NCBI RefSeq assembly: GCF_002234675.1
Contig: NC_019859.2
Location: 35,664,960 to 35,728,959 of the forward strand
Length of the DNA: 64,000 nt
Reading direction: 5' to 3'
Source of the DNA: Oryzias latipes
Taxonomy: Eukaryota; Chordata; Actinopteri; Beloniformes; Adrianichthyidae
Part shown: piece by piece, positions 44,765 to 56,700 of the stretch
How positions within the stretch are numbered: position 1 is the stretch's first letter
Layout: the number at the start of each line of letters is the position of its first letter
Notes under the pieces: generated by a model
Told to the model about the DNA's origin: nothing
What the model saw: only the letters and a program-made list of their open reading frames with translations
Databases searched by the model: none
Program-made: the position numbers and the translations under genes

Positions 44765-45234
44765 GGTTGTGGCCGAATTCCTCCCTACTCATTATGTAGT
44801 GCACTATATAGTGCGTTTGCTATTTTCTAATGCTGTCTGAATCTACAATTTTACAAAATCCAGTGCCCTAGAATTAGAATTCCCTGCGAAAAACCAGTGT
44901 GCATCGATGCTCACTAGATTGGCGAATATAGACCACAATGCATTGCGACTGAACCTTTTTTGCCACAAAAATGTATTTAAATATATATTTAAATAAAATA
45001 TCAACGTTTTTATCTACAGAAGACAGTGGACTCATAAATAATCACTGCAAAACACTCATATCAATTAGATTTTAACTTTGTGAAATCGATAACATCATAT
45101 TCAGCGATTTAAAAAAAAAAAGAAAAGGAGTGAGGGTGGTGTCTGAATTGCTTTTAAAATCCAGGGCACTACATAGAGCTGCACTATCTAGTTTTTTAGT
45201 AGTTAGGGGTTAGGGCGGGAATTCGGACACAGCC
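44765..45234. mobile_element. MITE family D, complete copy
   Basis: A 470-base unit with ends ‘ggttgtggccgaattcc’ and ‘ggaattcggacacagcc’, which are inverted repeats with two mismatches. The word ‘tgcactatatagtgc’ near the left end is itself palindromic. It has no coding capacity. Confidence 0.75.
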
Positions 45235-46640
45235 ATAGTTTCTGCAGAGCGGTAGGAGTTCATTAGAAATTTCCCTTTGAGTTGTTGGCGAGTCTGAGGG
45301 ACAAGTAAGCCTGCGTTCATTTCCCATGATCCCTCTGTTTACACTCTGTCCTGCTAGCTTACAGCCCCTCACAACTCCTAACCTAACATTAGTGGTGCAA
45401 CAAAGTTGTGTTCAATATCCGAACTATCCAGTTGTACAGTTCTGATCCAGATTCCAGCCCAGACGAGGAAAACAAAGATGTTCATGGATCTGTTTGTCTG
45501 CAGGTGGATGATCAGAATAAATATCATCGGTTTCAAAACGCAGTTTTTTGTGTGCTCCTGATTCACAATGATTTGTTTGGTGAAAGACCTAGAAATGCAA
45601 TCATGAGCCTAATTTTCTTTACAAATGTTCTGCAACACCAGAAAAATGCTCAAAGATCGTGTTAAAACATCAGAAACACAATATTAATTGGAGTCAGACC
45701 TGATTTCTGTGGAACAAATGCATGATTTGGATGATTTCCCAGTACAAATCAATCATTGTCTTGAGGCTAGAGGCACACTCGCACAGTTTAGGTGAGTGTC
45801 ATTTTGCTACCTCTGTGGTCAGAAACGAATCTTCGTTAAACCACTCGGTGCACCGGACCAGTCCAAGGTTAGGTTCTGGTTGTCTTTAAGAAGTTTTTGT
45901 TTACAGACGTCTGAGCTAACAAATGCATGAATAAATCAAAGAGACAAATATCATTTCAAGAAATAAGGCGCCTGGGATCTGCGCTATCTCTAGTCATCAG
46001 TGGCCCTGATTTTCAGCAGAGTTCTGACCTGCAGACAACTTGACCTCAACTTTCAGCGCCGCTGATGACAGCTGCAGAAGGAAAAGGACCCTGACAAACA
46101 ATGTCTGCAGACCTAAAAGCAAAATAAACGTATTAACTCTGTTAAATCCAGAAGAATGGCTGTCAATCAGCAGAAGATGGAATACCAACCTTGGACATTG
46201 GACAGAATATGGAACCATTTCTAATTCACAGCATTACCTCATAGTTATAATAATGAAATCGCTTAATCAATAATTGAAGATGGTTAAAGTGATTGATCTA
46301 TAATTATATCACTTCACTTGCCCCAAAAATGGATTCACGATTTTTTTTACTGAAAAATAATTTGCACATATTTTTAACTCTTGATATTTGATCTGCACAT
46401 GCTATGAAGATTTTTGGAACAGTGTTGTGTCTATTTTTTCTGATAAAGGTTTATTTTTGATCATAGTCATGATTTTTCTAATTAAAATAACCTGCACTTA
46501 TTTTAGATAAGTGATCTGCATTTGCCTGGTTTATTTCCAAAATAGAGTTATGTCTATTTGGACATAATAATTAAGTAATTCATCGTTGATTTATTGATAC
46601 TTAATACTTAATTCTGTCTGATAAAAAGTTAAGAACTGGA
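45235..46640. other. Intergenic sequence without recognised features
   Basis: AT-rich; only short chance frames. No splice sites, promoter or clear repeat ends were recognised. Confidence 0.35.
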
Positions 46641-46644
46641 TATC

Positions 46645-46860
46645 GATAAATCATGTCATAAAATGGTTACGGTAGAAGAGGGTGGGATTATATAAATTAG
46701 CTTCCTTCCACTCCCTTTAAGCAATATTTAATTTAATGTCTAATTATCCTAAGTTTGATACGTCTTTGAATGAATGTATGAATGCTGATTGTCTTGTTTT
46801 ATGCATTATTCTTGCCTTAATTGCTTGAAAAAAAACATTTAAAATAAAAAAAAAATCAAA
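46645..46860 (+). mobile_element. 3' tail of a LINE
   Basis: The block ‘gggtgggattatataaatta’ with ‘cttccttccactccctttaa’ and an A-rich end (46827-46858) resembles the 3' untranslated tail of L1-like LINEs that is common in fish. No coding part is attached. Confidence 0.45.
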
Positions 46861-47099
46861 AATATGGATTCAGGATCCACTGTTTCGTTGATTTTTAAGA
46901 ATTCATTTCTTCATTTTGACATAAATTTGAGGTTCAAGTTCACTAATCCACAAAAATGTTTTTTCTAAAAATTAAGACACAGTGGAGAAATCTGTTGCCA
47001 CACATGGATGTATTAAACCGAGTTTCACCAACTTATCATCTGCTAAACTCAAAGCACTTAGAGGTTCTCCAAATGTCACTAAATTGGTTCAGATGATTT

Positions 47100-47790
47100 C
47101 AATATGTGGAAGACTTCAGACTTGACGCCCAGACGACCATCATTGATCCCCTTCATAGTCACTTACGTTCCTCGCTAATGAGGCTGGCTGTTCACGGAGC
47201 GCTGTGTCCGAGCAGATCCACAGAAGGTCTGATGGAAGGACACAATGTTGCAGGAGAAGATGCAGTAGCAGAAGAGACGACCGGACTTCAGCAGATTATC
47301 AAAAGAACAGATTCAAGAACCTGCAGGCCTCCAGAAAGAGTGGAATGAGGTGGAGGAACAGCTTCAAAAACCACATTCAGGAGACAGGCTCCAACTGCCG
47401 GGTTCCTTAGGTCAAACCACTTCTGAGCCCAGACCAAACGTCTCAATTGGGACAAGGAGAAGAAGGACTGGACTGTTGGCCAGAGGTCCAAAGACCTGTT
47501 TTCTGATGAAAGTGTGTCTTTCTTTTGAGAATCAAGGGTTTGTTGGGGAGCAGAACCCAAGCTGCTGGAGGTCCAGAGTGAAATCTCCACAGTCAGTCAG
47601 GATTTGGGCTGCAATGTCCAGCGCCGGTTGCTGGTGTCCCTGCTGTCTTCAATCCAGAATCATTGCAACAGTCTAGCAGAATGTTCTAGACTTCAGCATT
47701 CCTTCTGCTGAGGATCTGAATGGACATGCAGATTTCATCGTCCAGCAGGACCTGGACCCTCTCCAGACTGTTGAAGATGGACAAATCATT
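47100..47790 (+). mobile_element. Degenerate Tc1-like transposon
   Basis: Frames at 47204-47410 and 47350-47676 carry broken Tc1-transposase phrases: the DNA-binding arm region with RWRNSFKNHIQETGS, then ‘RRTGLLARGPKTCFLMK’ and ‘IWAAMSSAG’, followed by a separate-frame ‘FHRPAGPGPSPDC’-like context. Several indels separate them. Terminal repeats were not identified. Confidence 0.6.
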
Positions 47791-47992
47791 TTAAAAACAC
47801 TTATTTTGATTCGCAATCATTCATAATCAAATCTTAATATATGTATTCATCTTTTTGCAAAAACAAAAGTAAATGGTGGTTTATCCACAGTATTCTAATA
47901 TTTCTAAATATAATTTTTGTGTATTTTTTTGAGCTGGAACCTTAATTTATGTAAAAGGAACAGACAAACTATGACCCCTGTATCCATGGTCT

Positions 47993-48860
47993 ATGGCTGT
48001 GTCCTTCCCTACTTACAATATAACTCACTATATAGTGCGTTTGACATTTTGTAGTGCCTTCTGGATCTACAATTCCAAAATCCAGGTTGTGTCAGAATTC
48101 CTACCTTAACCCCCTAACTACTAAAAAACTATTAGATTAGAAAAGATTAGATTAGTTAACTTTATTTGTCCCACGACGGGGAAATTCACAAAAGTGACAT
48201 GTGATTCACTGCAAACATTTTTTTAACAGCAGATATGATGTCATGTATGTCATGAAGTTAAAATCTAATTAATATGAGCGTTTTATAAGAATGTTTTACG
48301 AGTCCACTGTCTTCTGAAGATAAAAACGTTGATGGTTTATTAAAAAAAATACTTTTTTTTTGCAAATATTGTTCCAACGCAATGCATTGTGGTCTATATT
48401 TGCCGATCTAGTGAGCATGGATGCACACTGGTTTTTTCTGGGAAATTTCTGGGGCACTGGATTTTGGAATTGTAGATTCGGACAGCACTAGAAATTTTGA
48501 ACGCACTATATACAGTAGTGCGTAGTGAAGGAATTCCGAAACACCCCCAGTGCTCTAGAAATGTCCAAGAAGTCTCTGCGAAATGCAGCATCAATGCTCA
48601 CCAGATAAGCAAATATAGACCACAATGCATTGCGTTGGAACAGAATTTGCCCAAAAAATGTATTTAAACATATTTTTTTGGTTAAATCATCAACGTTTTT
48701 ATTTTCAGAAGACTCATAAATAATTGTTGCAAAACGCTCATACTTCATGACATAGATGACATCATATCTGCTGTTCAAAAATAAGTGGTGAGCATGGTGT
48801 CTGAATTGCTTTTAAAATTCAGGCACTACATAGAGCTGCACTATATAGTTTTTCAGTAGA
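47993..48860. mobile_element. MITE family D, nested or tandem copies with LINE tail insertion
   Basis: Ends and the internal ‘caatgcattg’ landmark occur several times in both orientations (48377-48395, 48625-48640). A short LINE-like tail (‘ttaactttatttgtccca’) interrupts the series at 48140-48190. At least two copies are involved, one inside or abutting the other. Confidence 0.6.
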
Positions 48861-49224
48861 ATTTGGACAAAAAAACCATTTCGTGTTTGTTTTTGTTATT
48901 TTTGTTTTTTGCGTACTCAGATGGAACATTAGCATAACAAAGTTGACATGACACATAACCTAAGAGAGGAGACACAGCTGAACTAGAGATGGTGGAATTT
49001 GGATTGCTGTTATTCATGTACACTTAAATTGTCAGATATTTTTCCTGTTAGGAATTTTGAAGGAGAAAAGTAAGGATTGCGGAATTATTTTTATTTTTAG
49101 ATGAGAATGGCTTGTGTTTCGGAATATCTCCAACAGCCCATGAAAGCACCACGGTATGACGTCCCAGTGGGCGTGTCCTTGTGTCAACGTCACAGTGGAG
49201 AAACTGCAAGCTCTTTATGGAAAA

Positions 49225-49368
49225 CTCTGGAACCTTCCATGCTTGTATATTAGGGCACGCGGAGTTTGACTACGTGAGTCGTTGAAGTAGTGAGAAGTAC
49301 GTAGAGGGACGTCCGTAGAGTTTCCTTTTTTTTCTGTTTTAGCATTTTGTACTTTTTGAGCTGCAAAA
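49225..49368 (+). promoter_or_regulatory. dnajb1: dnajb1 promoter with heat-shock element and TATA-like box
   Basis: A paired heat-shock element half-site, GGAACCTTCC, is at 49229-49238, with another GAA in phase ten bases before it. A TATA-like GTATATTA follows at 49245-49252, about 115 bases upstream of the start codon. A CRE-like TGACGTCC is at about 49157. This arrangement suits an HSF1-driven chaperone gene. Confidence 0.6.
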
Positions 49369-52300
49369 ATGGGAAAAGATTACTACGAAATCTTGGGAAT
49401 AAAAAAGGGGGCGTCAGACGAAGACATAAAGAAGGCTTATCGGAAGCAGGCTTTGCGTTATCACCCCGATAAAAACAAGTCACCGGGCGCAGAGGACAAG
49501 TTTAAGGAGATTGCCGAAGCTTACGACGTTTTAAGCGACCCGAAGAAGAAAGACGTCTATGACCGTTACGGCGAAGAAGGTATGTAACGTTACATCGGTG
49601 TATATTAGTGCGTGAATCGCATCCATAATAACGGTAATATACACTGTTGACCAAGGTGCATTCTGGGTAGACAACATTTGCTCGCTAAATCACAGTTAGA
49701 TCTTTGTTGTATGTGTGTTTGTCCAACAGTTGTAGTGTAAACATTGGTCTCGTTTGTAGCAGCAATGGTTTGGTACCCCCCCCCCCCCCCCCCCCGCGCG
49801 CGCATATTTGTGTGAAGTTTGACAGGAACTGGTCCAACTGAGATGACGTCACAGCATCTGAATGTTCCTGGATGGAATGTACCAAACATGTTCACGTCTG
49901 CTGTAGATGTCCTGAGGGCTCCAAGCCTTATGTTGCATTCAACTGCTGACTGGATCTGACACCTGGGGGGTATTCCAGGAAGCATGTTTAAACTCCCCAG
50001 ACTTTAACCCTGAACTCTGGCTGAAATCGGCTTGAACTTGCTTACTCTGGGTATGTCGGTTCCAAAAGACCGGGGGGGTCTCATCACCCTCTCATGGTGG
50101 AAAAAGTATTATCTGAGCTTCTTCATCCACTAAATCATCTTCAAATGGACACGCCATACTACTTCACCTCTCTGAAAACAAACTAACCTTCAACTAAACC
50201 TGCTCCAGACCAGGTTATGTTCAGAGCATGAGTTGCTATGGCAACTTGACCTACCCTGAAACATACCTCCATTTCTGGAACCGAAAGCTGAGGTTATCAA
50301 CTTCCTTAGCCTTAAACTTACCGTGGGAGCTAGCAGAACCTGCTTTCTGGAACACCCCCCTGGACTGAGTGACCCCCCCCCCCCCCCCCCCCTGGTGGGC
50401 CAAACAGGAAGCTAAAATCCCATCGACTTCAATAGAGAAATAAACAGCTGTCATTCTATTGGTCAGAAGAACCATTCTTGATAATCCTCTTTTTTTTTCC
50501 ATGATAGTTTTTCTGTAGTTTAAGTATATAAGTTATATAGTTATATAGGTGGTCTCACGTTGACCATTTGAAGCGTTTGACAGATTGTTCCAAACCTGCT
50601 TTTAGTGGTAGGGGTGTGGCCTACCCATTGACCGTATAAAGGGGAATGGATTGAGTGGGGGTAGAAAATGCCTTAACTTTGGCTCCAGCGAAATGAATTC
50701 AGTTGCCATTTTTCCGCTGTACCGGCGCCTCCAGACTGTGATTACCGTAGTCTGAGTCAACGTTTCTATGGCAATGACATCACCATTCAGGTGTAGGCTT
50801 GTGTGAAGTTCACACCCATTCCACTGAAAGTGGGTTAAGGTGGGGGCCAGCGGGCACCACATGCTTTTACTGAGGCATCTGATTGGTTATTTTATAATTT
50901 GCATTGGAGAAAAATGTCATAAAAATGTAGGATTAGCAGATTAGAAAAAAATATCAGACCGAGAATGGTTATTATGCTCAATGGTTGTTTATTTCTCTCA
51001 AGAAATCTTCGGGCTTTTGGCCTTTTGGCAGGTATTTCCTGTTTGGAACGCCAGGAAGGAGGGGTCAGTGTGTCCAGTATTTACAGTCAATGGGCCTATC
51101 AACAAGTTCACTTCTGATCGGCGAGAATGGTTGCCAAAGAAATGTCAGCTTAAAATGACTCGGATCAATCGGTGCTTACAGATGCCTTCTGGCTCCAACA
51201 TGGCGACGCCTGTGTCACAAAAAAAATGGTGACTGTATTGACTTCATTTGGTTGGAGCGGGAACTAAACCAATGTCAATCTGACTCGCTCCATTTCTTAC
51301 ATGCAGACAAAGGATTCAACTATAGTTACTGTGTGTGTGTTTGTGTGGGTGTATGCACGTGTGCAAGTGTGCCCCCTCACATTAAAAATGACATTTTCTG
51401 ACCCGCCTTCATCTGTGGTCACTTTTTATTCATTACCTCTTCTTGTTTTCTTTCTCTCTACCAGGTTTGAAAGGGGGAGGTCCTCCAGGAAGCGGAGGTC
51501 CCGGCACCTTCCACTACACGTTCCAGGGTGACCCCCATGCCATCTTTGCAGAGTTTTTTGGGGGTCGTAACCCCTTTGAACAGTTTTTTGGTGGGCGTAA
51601 TGGAGGAATGGACGAGGACATGGACACAGACGACCCATTCGCCCGCTTCGGGATGGGGGGCAGTGGAATGGGCGGCTTCCAGCGCCCCTTTGGCTCCGGC
51701 ATGGGGGGAATGGGAGGCCACACCAGTGTTGTAAAGAAGCAGCAGGACCCACCCGTGGTTCACGATCTACGCGTCACATTGGAAGAAGTACTGAATGGTT
51801 GCACAAAGAAGATGAAAATTTCTCGCAAGAGGTTGAATCCTGATGGTCAGAGTGTACGGACTGAGGAGAAAATACTTGAAGTTCAGATCAAGAAAGGGTG
51901 GAAAGAGGGCACCAAGATCACTTTTCCTAAAGAGGGAGATGAAACTCCAAGAAACATTCCAGCGGACGTTGTATTCGTGTTAAAGGACAAGCCGCATCCA
52001 GTGTTCAAACGCGACGGTTCGGACATCGTTTACACGGCTCGGGTCTCCCTCAGAGACGTAAGTCAGATTTTCTGCTAAAACGAACCCGACCAACCTTTTG
52101 GTTTGAGTCCAACCGTTTTTAACCCCCCATCTTGTTGCGTCCACCAGGCTCTCTGCGGCTGCACAGTCAGCGCGCCCACGCTAGACGGCAGGACGGTCAC
52201 CGTCACGTCTACAGAGGTCGTACAGCCGGGAATGAAGCGGCGGATCTCTGGGGAGGGACTGCCTTATCCCAAACGCCCTGACCGTCGAGGGGACCTCATA

Positions 52301-52381
52301 GTGGAGTATGAGGTGAAGTTCCCAGAGCGGCTCAGCCAGAACACTCGGGACACCATTGCTCGGGTTCTTCCAACATCTTAA
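49369..52381 (+). CDS. dnajb1: DnaJ homolog subfamily B member 1 (Hsp40)
   Basis: Three exons: 49369-49579, 51465-52057, 52148-52381, giving 345 residues (human 340). The protein is a cytosolic and nuclear class B J-protein that delivers substrates to Hsp70 and stimulates its ATPase. Visible: the J domain at residues 1-70 with His32-Pro33-Asp34; a Gly/Phe-rich linker ([16 protein letters not shown] and repeated GMGG); then two beta-sandwich client-binding domains starting at [22 protein letters not shown] and containing [18 protein letters not shown]; and a C-terminal dimerisation helix ([16 protein letters not shown]). There is no zinc finger, as expected for class B. The first ATG is used. 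AATAAA lies at 52526-52531. Head-to-head neighbour is tecr. Confidence 0.97.
49777..49800. repeat. Long C-run followed by alternating CG in dnajb1 intron 1
   Basis: About 20 C followed by GCGCGCGC. It is a likely place for length polymorphism or sequencing error and could form Z-DNA. A second run of about 18 C is at 50377-50393. Confidence 0.8.
50360..50560 (+). repeat. Dispersed repeat family B, copy 5
   Basis: From ‘ctggactgagtgacc’ through a long C-run to ‘tctgtagtttaagtat’. The right third is missing. It lies in dnajb1 intron 1. Confidence 0.6.
50870..51085 (-). repeat. Dispersed repeat family B, copy 6, inverted relative to copy 5
   Basis: The minus strand reads from ‘ccaaacaggaaatacctg’ to ‘aatcagatgcctcagtaaaa’. 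Together with copy 5 it forms an inverted pair about 300 bases apart within the same intron. Confidence 0.6.
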
Positions 52382-52559
52382 GCGAACTGACGAAAGGACC
52401 TACAGGAAGTTGCCAATTTGTAGCCTGACTATCTTACAGATGTTCAGGAAGGTTGATGATGCGTTCAGCTCCTCACTGGCTAGAATTTTGGGGTTTTGAC
52501 TTGAGTGACATGATATTTCCTGATAAATAAATACACATGGACTATGTGGAGAGGGTTTT

Positions 52560-53700
52560 TTTTTTTGTTAAGAGTTTCAAACATGAAACTATCTTTTTAT
52601 TTTGAATGTTCTGAATTATAATTGTGGAGATGTGTGCTGCATTGGTGATCTGGTTGGGTAACTTTCACATGAAAGTGTGCTTTGGAAAACGTTCTTTTTG
52701 CTCTAGAATACGGAGCAGCAGTCAGAAGAAACTGACTGGTTGTGAAACCAAAAGTTGAGTGTCTTTATAGAGAGGAAAAAGAATGACGACTGTTTCTGGT
52801 GACATTAAATTGATTTGACTTAAAAAAAATGTTTTTGGTGAATGTTTACCATCCTGCTAACCCATTGTTTTGTTTTTGGCTGTTTGAAATCCTCAATTCA
52901 ACTTTACCAAATGTCAATTCTAAAAATGCTGCCACCATCAAAAGTTACCGTAAGCCTTTTGGGGCTTCGGGTCACATCCGGACTTTAACCATCCTAAGTG
53001 AAGCCGGGTCCAAAGACGCTTCCTCCGAAGACGTTTTTCTTTTTGGCCTTGGAATGTTTGAGTTCTGGATTCTTTCGCAGTTCTTGCTAAACTTCTCATA
53101 GTTTGAGGAAAGAACCGAACCAGACATGGTTATAGCCATTTCTGGTTGGGCGTGTCATGTGGAATTGTTGGATCCACAGCTCCTGGAAAATCACCCACCA
53201 GGATTTCCCAAAGCGGCTTCGTCCGCATTAAGGTGGATGAAGCCTCCACAAGCCTTGTTGGAGTTGGAACGGCAGCAGCGTCACGCCGAGCGCAGCAGTC
53301 CTTGGGTCGACCTCGCTCACCCATGACAGTCAGCAGACCAGCTCCGTCTCCGACGGCCCCAGGCTGCTTGCATTGCAGAGGTTGTGAGGGACACAGATAT
53401 CGCTGCAGGAACCTGACTGGAACACTGAAGACTTTATGAGCTAACTCTTCCTATCAGAGAAAAACACACGTCTGACAAGATGAGCTCCACAGTTTCCATT
53501 CCAAACCAACTTTAGCATGCCAGAACCGGAGGAGGACATCACCTCTGAAAGAAACTTCAGGCAGAACAGGGTCTCTAGTCTCGCTAAACAAAAAACAGAT
53601 TTATATTGCTGCTACCCTGAAAAGACTTTGGCTTCACGGTTCAATCTCAGATAATAAGTGTGGTGCAACATCTTGGAAAAATGTGTTTTTTAACCAGGAC
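52560..53700. other. dnajb1 3' flank, with a Harbinger fragment at 53146-53240
   Basis: The part 53146-53240 (‘gtgtcatgtggaattgttgg’ and ‘atccacagctcctgg’) is a diverged fourth piece of the Harbinger-derived family seen at 21.3, 27.6 and 57 kb. The rest shows no gene. The right end should hold the promoter and leader of the membrane-protein gene. Confidence 0.45.
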
Positions 53701-53704
53701 AACA

Positions 53705-56700
53705 ATGAAGTTTGTCGTCGTCGTTACAATGTTGTGCTTTTCAGGTGAGTTTTGTATTTGTATTCTAAAGATTTTGGCATACGAAGCCTTAATAGTAAAG
53801 GATTTTATGGACATATTTAAGTTGTTCATAGATTCACTTGTATAGAAGTGTATTGCTGTCTATTAAAAAAAACCAGGCGATCTTCATTTTAATTTATTTG
53901 TGTTAAAAAAACAACACAACATGTCTGTGCCTTAGACGCGTAGTTTATGTGAAATGAAGTGTTTATTTGTGTCTGTGGTGATGCAGGAAACAAGTTCCTG
54001 CAGGAATTTGTCTTGATGTGAAGCTGCACAGGCAGGCAGGGAGCGTCAATAAAGTACAGAAAAACAGCCCAGACAAACAGCAGCAGTTTCTCATTAATTC
54101 ACCATTAATAATCACAAACATCACAAGAACTCATTACAGTTTGGTTTAAACAAACTCCACTGAAATTCCTAATATCATTATATTTTCTTTTGGAGGAACC
54201 AGCGTGTTCCAGTAATGCTAGTTGTAGACGCGTCCTCAGCTCATCGCCTTAGGACTACAACTGTTGTGGTCCTATAAAATTAGATTTAAAAAAAACTGTG
54301 ATTTTCTTTCAAAAATTTTCTGTAATTTTCATTTTTGTTTAAAAATAGAATGACAATCACATAAAAAATTTGAATGAAGATTTTTTTAAGTGTATACAAT
54401 ACACTTCTACTGAAAATAGCAAATAAAGAGACTTATTTAAAAAAATATTACAGAAAACCAAAAAATTATATCAAAATTCATTAAAAATGTATCTTGAAAA
54501 ACCTCACAGTTGACCACACCCACAATGTGAGCATCCAGCAGGTCAACCACAGACATCACTGCTGTGTGCCGATGTTGTCGTCGGTATCGACTCATAGACA
54601 AAATAAACAGTTTATTCTGTTCAATATTTAATACTTTTCCAACATTTTTCTCTCTAATGTTTGTGAATAAAGTAAGTAGGAAGAACAGAACAGACTGGCG
54701 ATGTGGTGTCGAGCACATAAACTAAACGCATCATGTCTATGAGACGGATCTTATAGTTTTTTTTCATGAGCAGATGAGGTCAGAGCCCTCCATGTTTTTT
54801 GCTTTTGTAGCACCTCCCCCTCTTCCAATATGTTTGTCTACTGGATGTCAGGATACAGAAAAATGTTCAAAGTGTGCTTTGCTCACTCTTGGCATTCTCT
54901 TTCACACTTTTTTATATGTATATAATTCCACATTTGTTAATTTATAGTTTTGATTCCTTCAGTTTGAATCTACAATTTTCATAGTCATGAAAATAAAGAA
55001 AACTCTTTGAATCAGAAGCTGTGTCCAAACTTTTGGTCTGTACTGTATATAGAACTGCTGTTTAAAATGTAGGTGACTTTAGCCACACCCACCCAAACAG
55101 GGGTTGACCCGTACGGGTTCTGCAGGTTTTATGGGCCGTCCGCGTCCGTGGAGCGGCAGCATCATAGGGAGAGCTCAGGTGTGTCTTTTAGTTTCCTCAA
55201 GGCTTGTGAACAACTTTAAGGGACGCCATGAAAATGGAATTACCATTGTTGTGTGTGTGGTACGTGTATCCTGTTAGACTACGAAGTCACACGTACCTAT
55301 GACGGATGGGTGATGCTGTCGTACGGCGTCCTTACGCCACACTCTAGTCGTTGGTAAGGTGCGAGTACTGACCGCACAAATGCTGGACGCACGGGATGTG
55401 CACGTGAAGTGTCAGTAGGATGTCGACACAGACTATACTCTCTGATTGGCTAATTTCCTTCTTCCTAAAAGGCAGGTTGCAGGGAGGAGCGCACACGTAT
55501 CACGTGAACAACACTAACAGCTCCTTGTACAGTCCACCTGTATCTACTTGTAAGGAAAGTTGGAACTAAGACTTAAATGATTTTTTATTACTTACTTCAA
55601 AAAGAAAGACTGTTCAAGACGTTAGGGCACTCAGAAGGGACTCAACACTTTATTGCTTTTATCCGTACCGTAGGATGTGTCCACTCTATCCGTAAATGTT
55701 CTCATGGGCTCATTTTTCCTTCTGTTTCCTAAAAGCGTTCACGGTTTCTGCTGGAACTCCTCCATTCAACAATGCCACTTATGACTCTGATGAGGTCACG
55801 CCAGCCCATAGTGCCGGTCCGTACCAGCCTGAACCTTCAACAGCAACATTCCCATCAGAGGAGACGAGGAAACAACAAGAAGTGATCAACCTGACGGGTA
55901 TTTATTTCACATGAGCTCCTGCAGTAGCTTTAGGAGGAAAGCTTCTCTCCTGAAACATTAACGTTTTAAAACGAGGGGGTGTAACGATTGATCGACTTCA
56001 TTGATGAGTCAGTTTCTACGATCCAACCAGACCAATCTGTCTGAGGCAAGTTGTCAATCGAATCGGCCCAAACCATTAAAATCCGTTCAAAATGATATAA
56101 ATCGATAAAAGACATTGGAAAATATCAATTGGATTGAGACATGGTAGGTTTATTTTACTATAACATAAACTCGACCAATCACAGTGCACATGTGATGTCA
56201 TTAAAATGGATGAGTCCCTCATTCCAGTCCAATGTGTGGACAGACTTTGAATTTAGCAAAGTCATGTGACCATCCAGTGTGCTAGAATAAGGTGTGTCAA
56301 ATTATCATGTTAATTGCGATTCATTAATTACAGACAAATAAGCGTGTTATTTTATTTTAGTCACAGTCATCTCATTGTATCTATAACCAGTACCTGTTAT
56401 ACAAGCGGCCAAAAGGAGCTTCCCCCATGGGATGGCTGGGCGCTTGCTTATAGAGTCGGTGAGAACCTCAAAGTAGAGCCGCTACTCCTTCACATCCAGA
56501 GGAGCCAGTGGAGGTGGCTCCTTTATTCTAGACGCCTCTCTGGGGAGGTGTTCCGGGCATGTCCCACTGGGGGGAGGCCCCAGGGAAGACCCAGGACACG
56601 CCGGAGAGACTATGTCTTTCGGCTGGCCTGGAAACGCCTCGGTGTCCCCCCAAAAGAGCTGGAGGAAGTGGCCGGGGAGAGGGAAGTCTGGGCATCTTTG

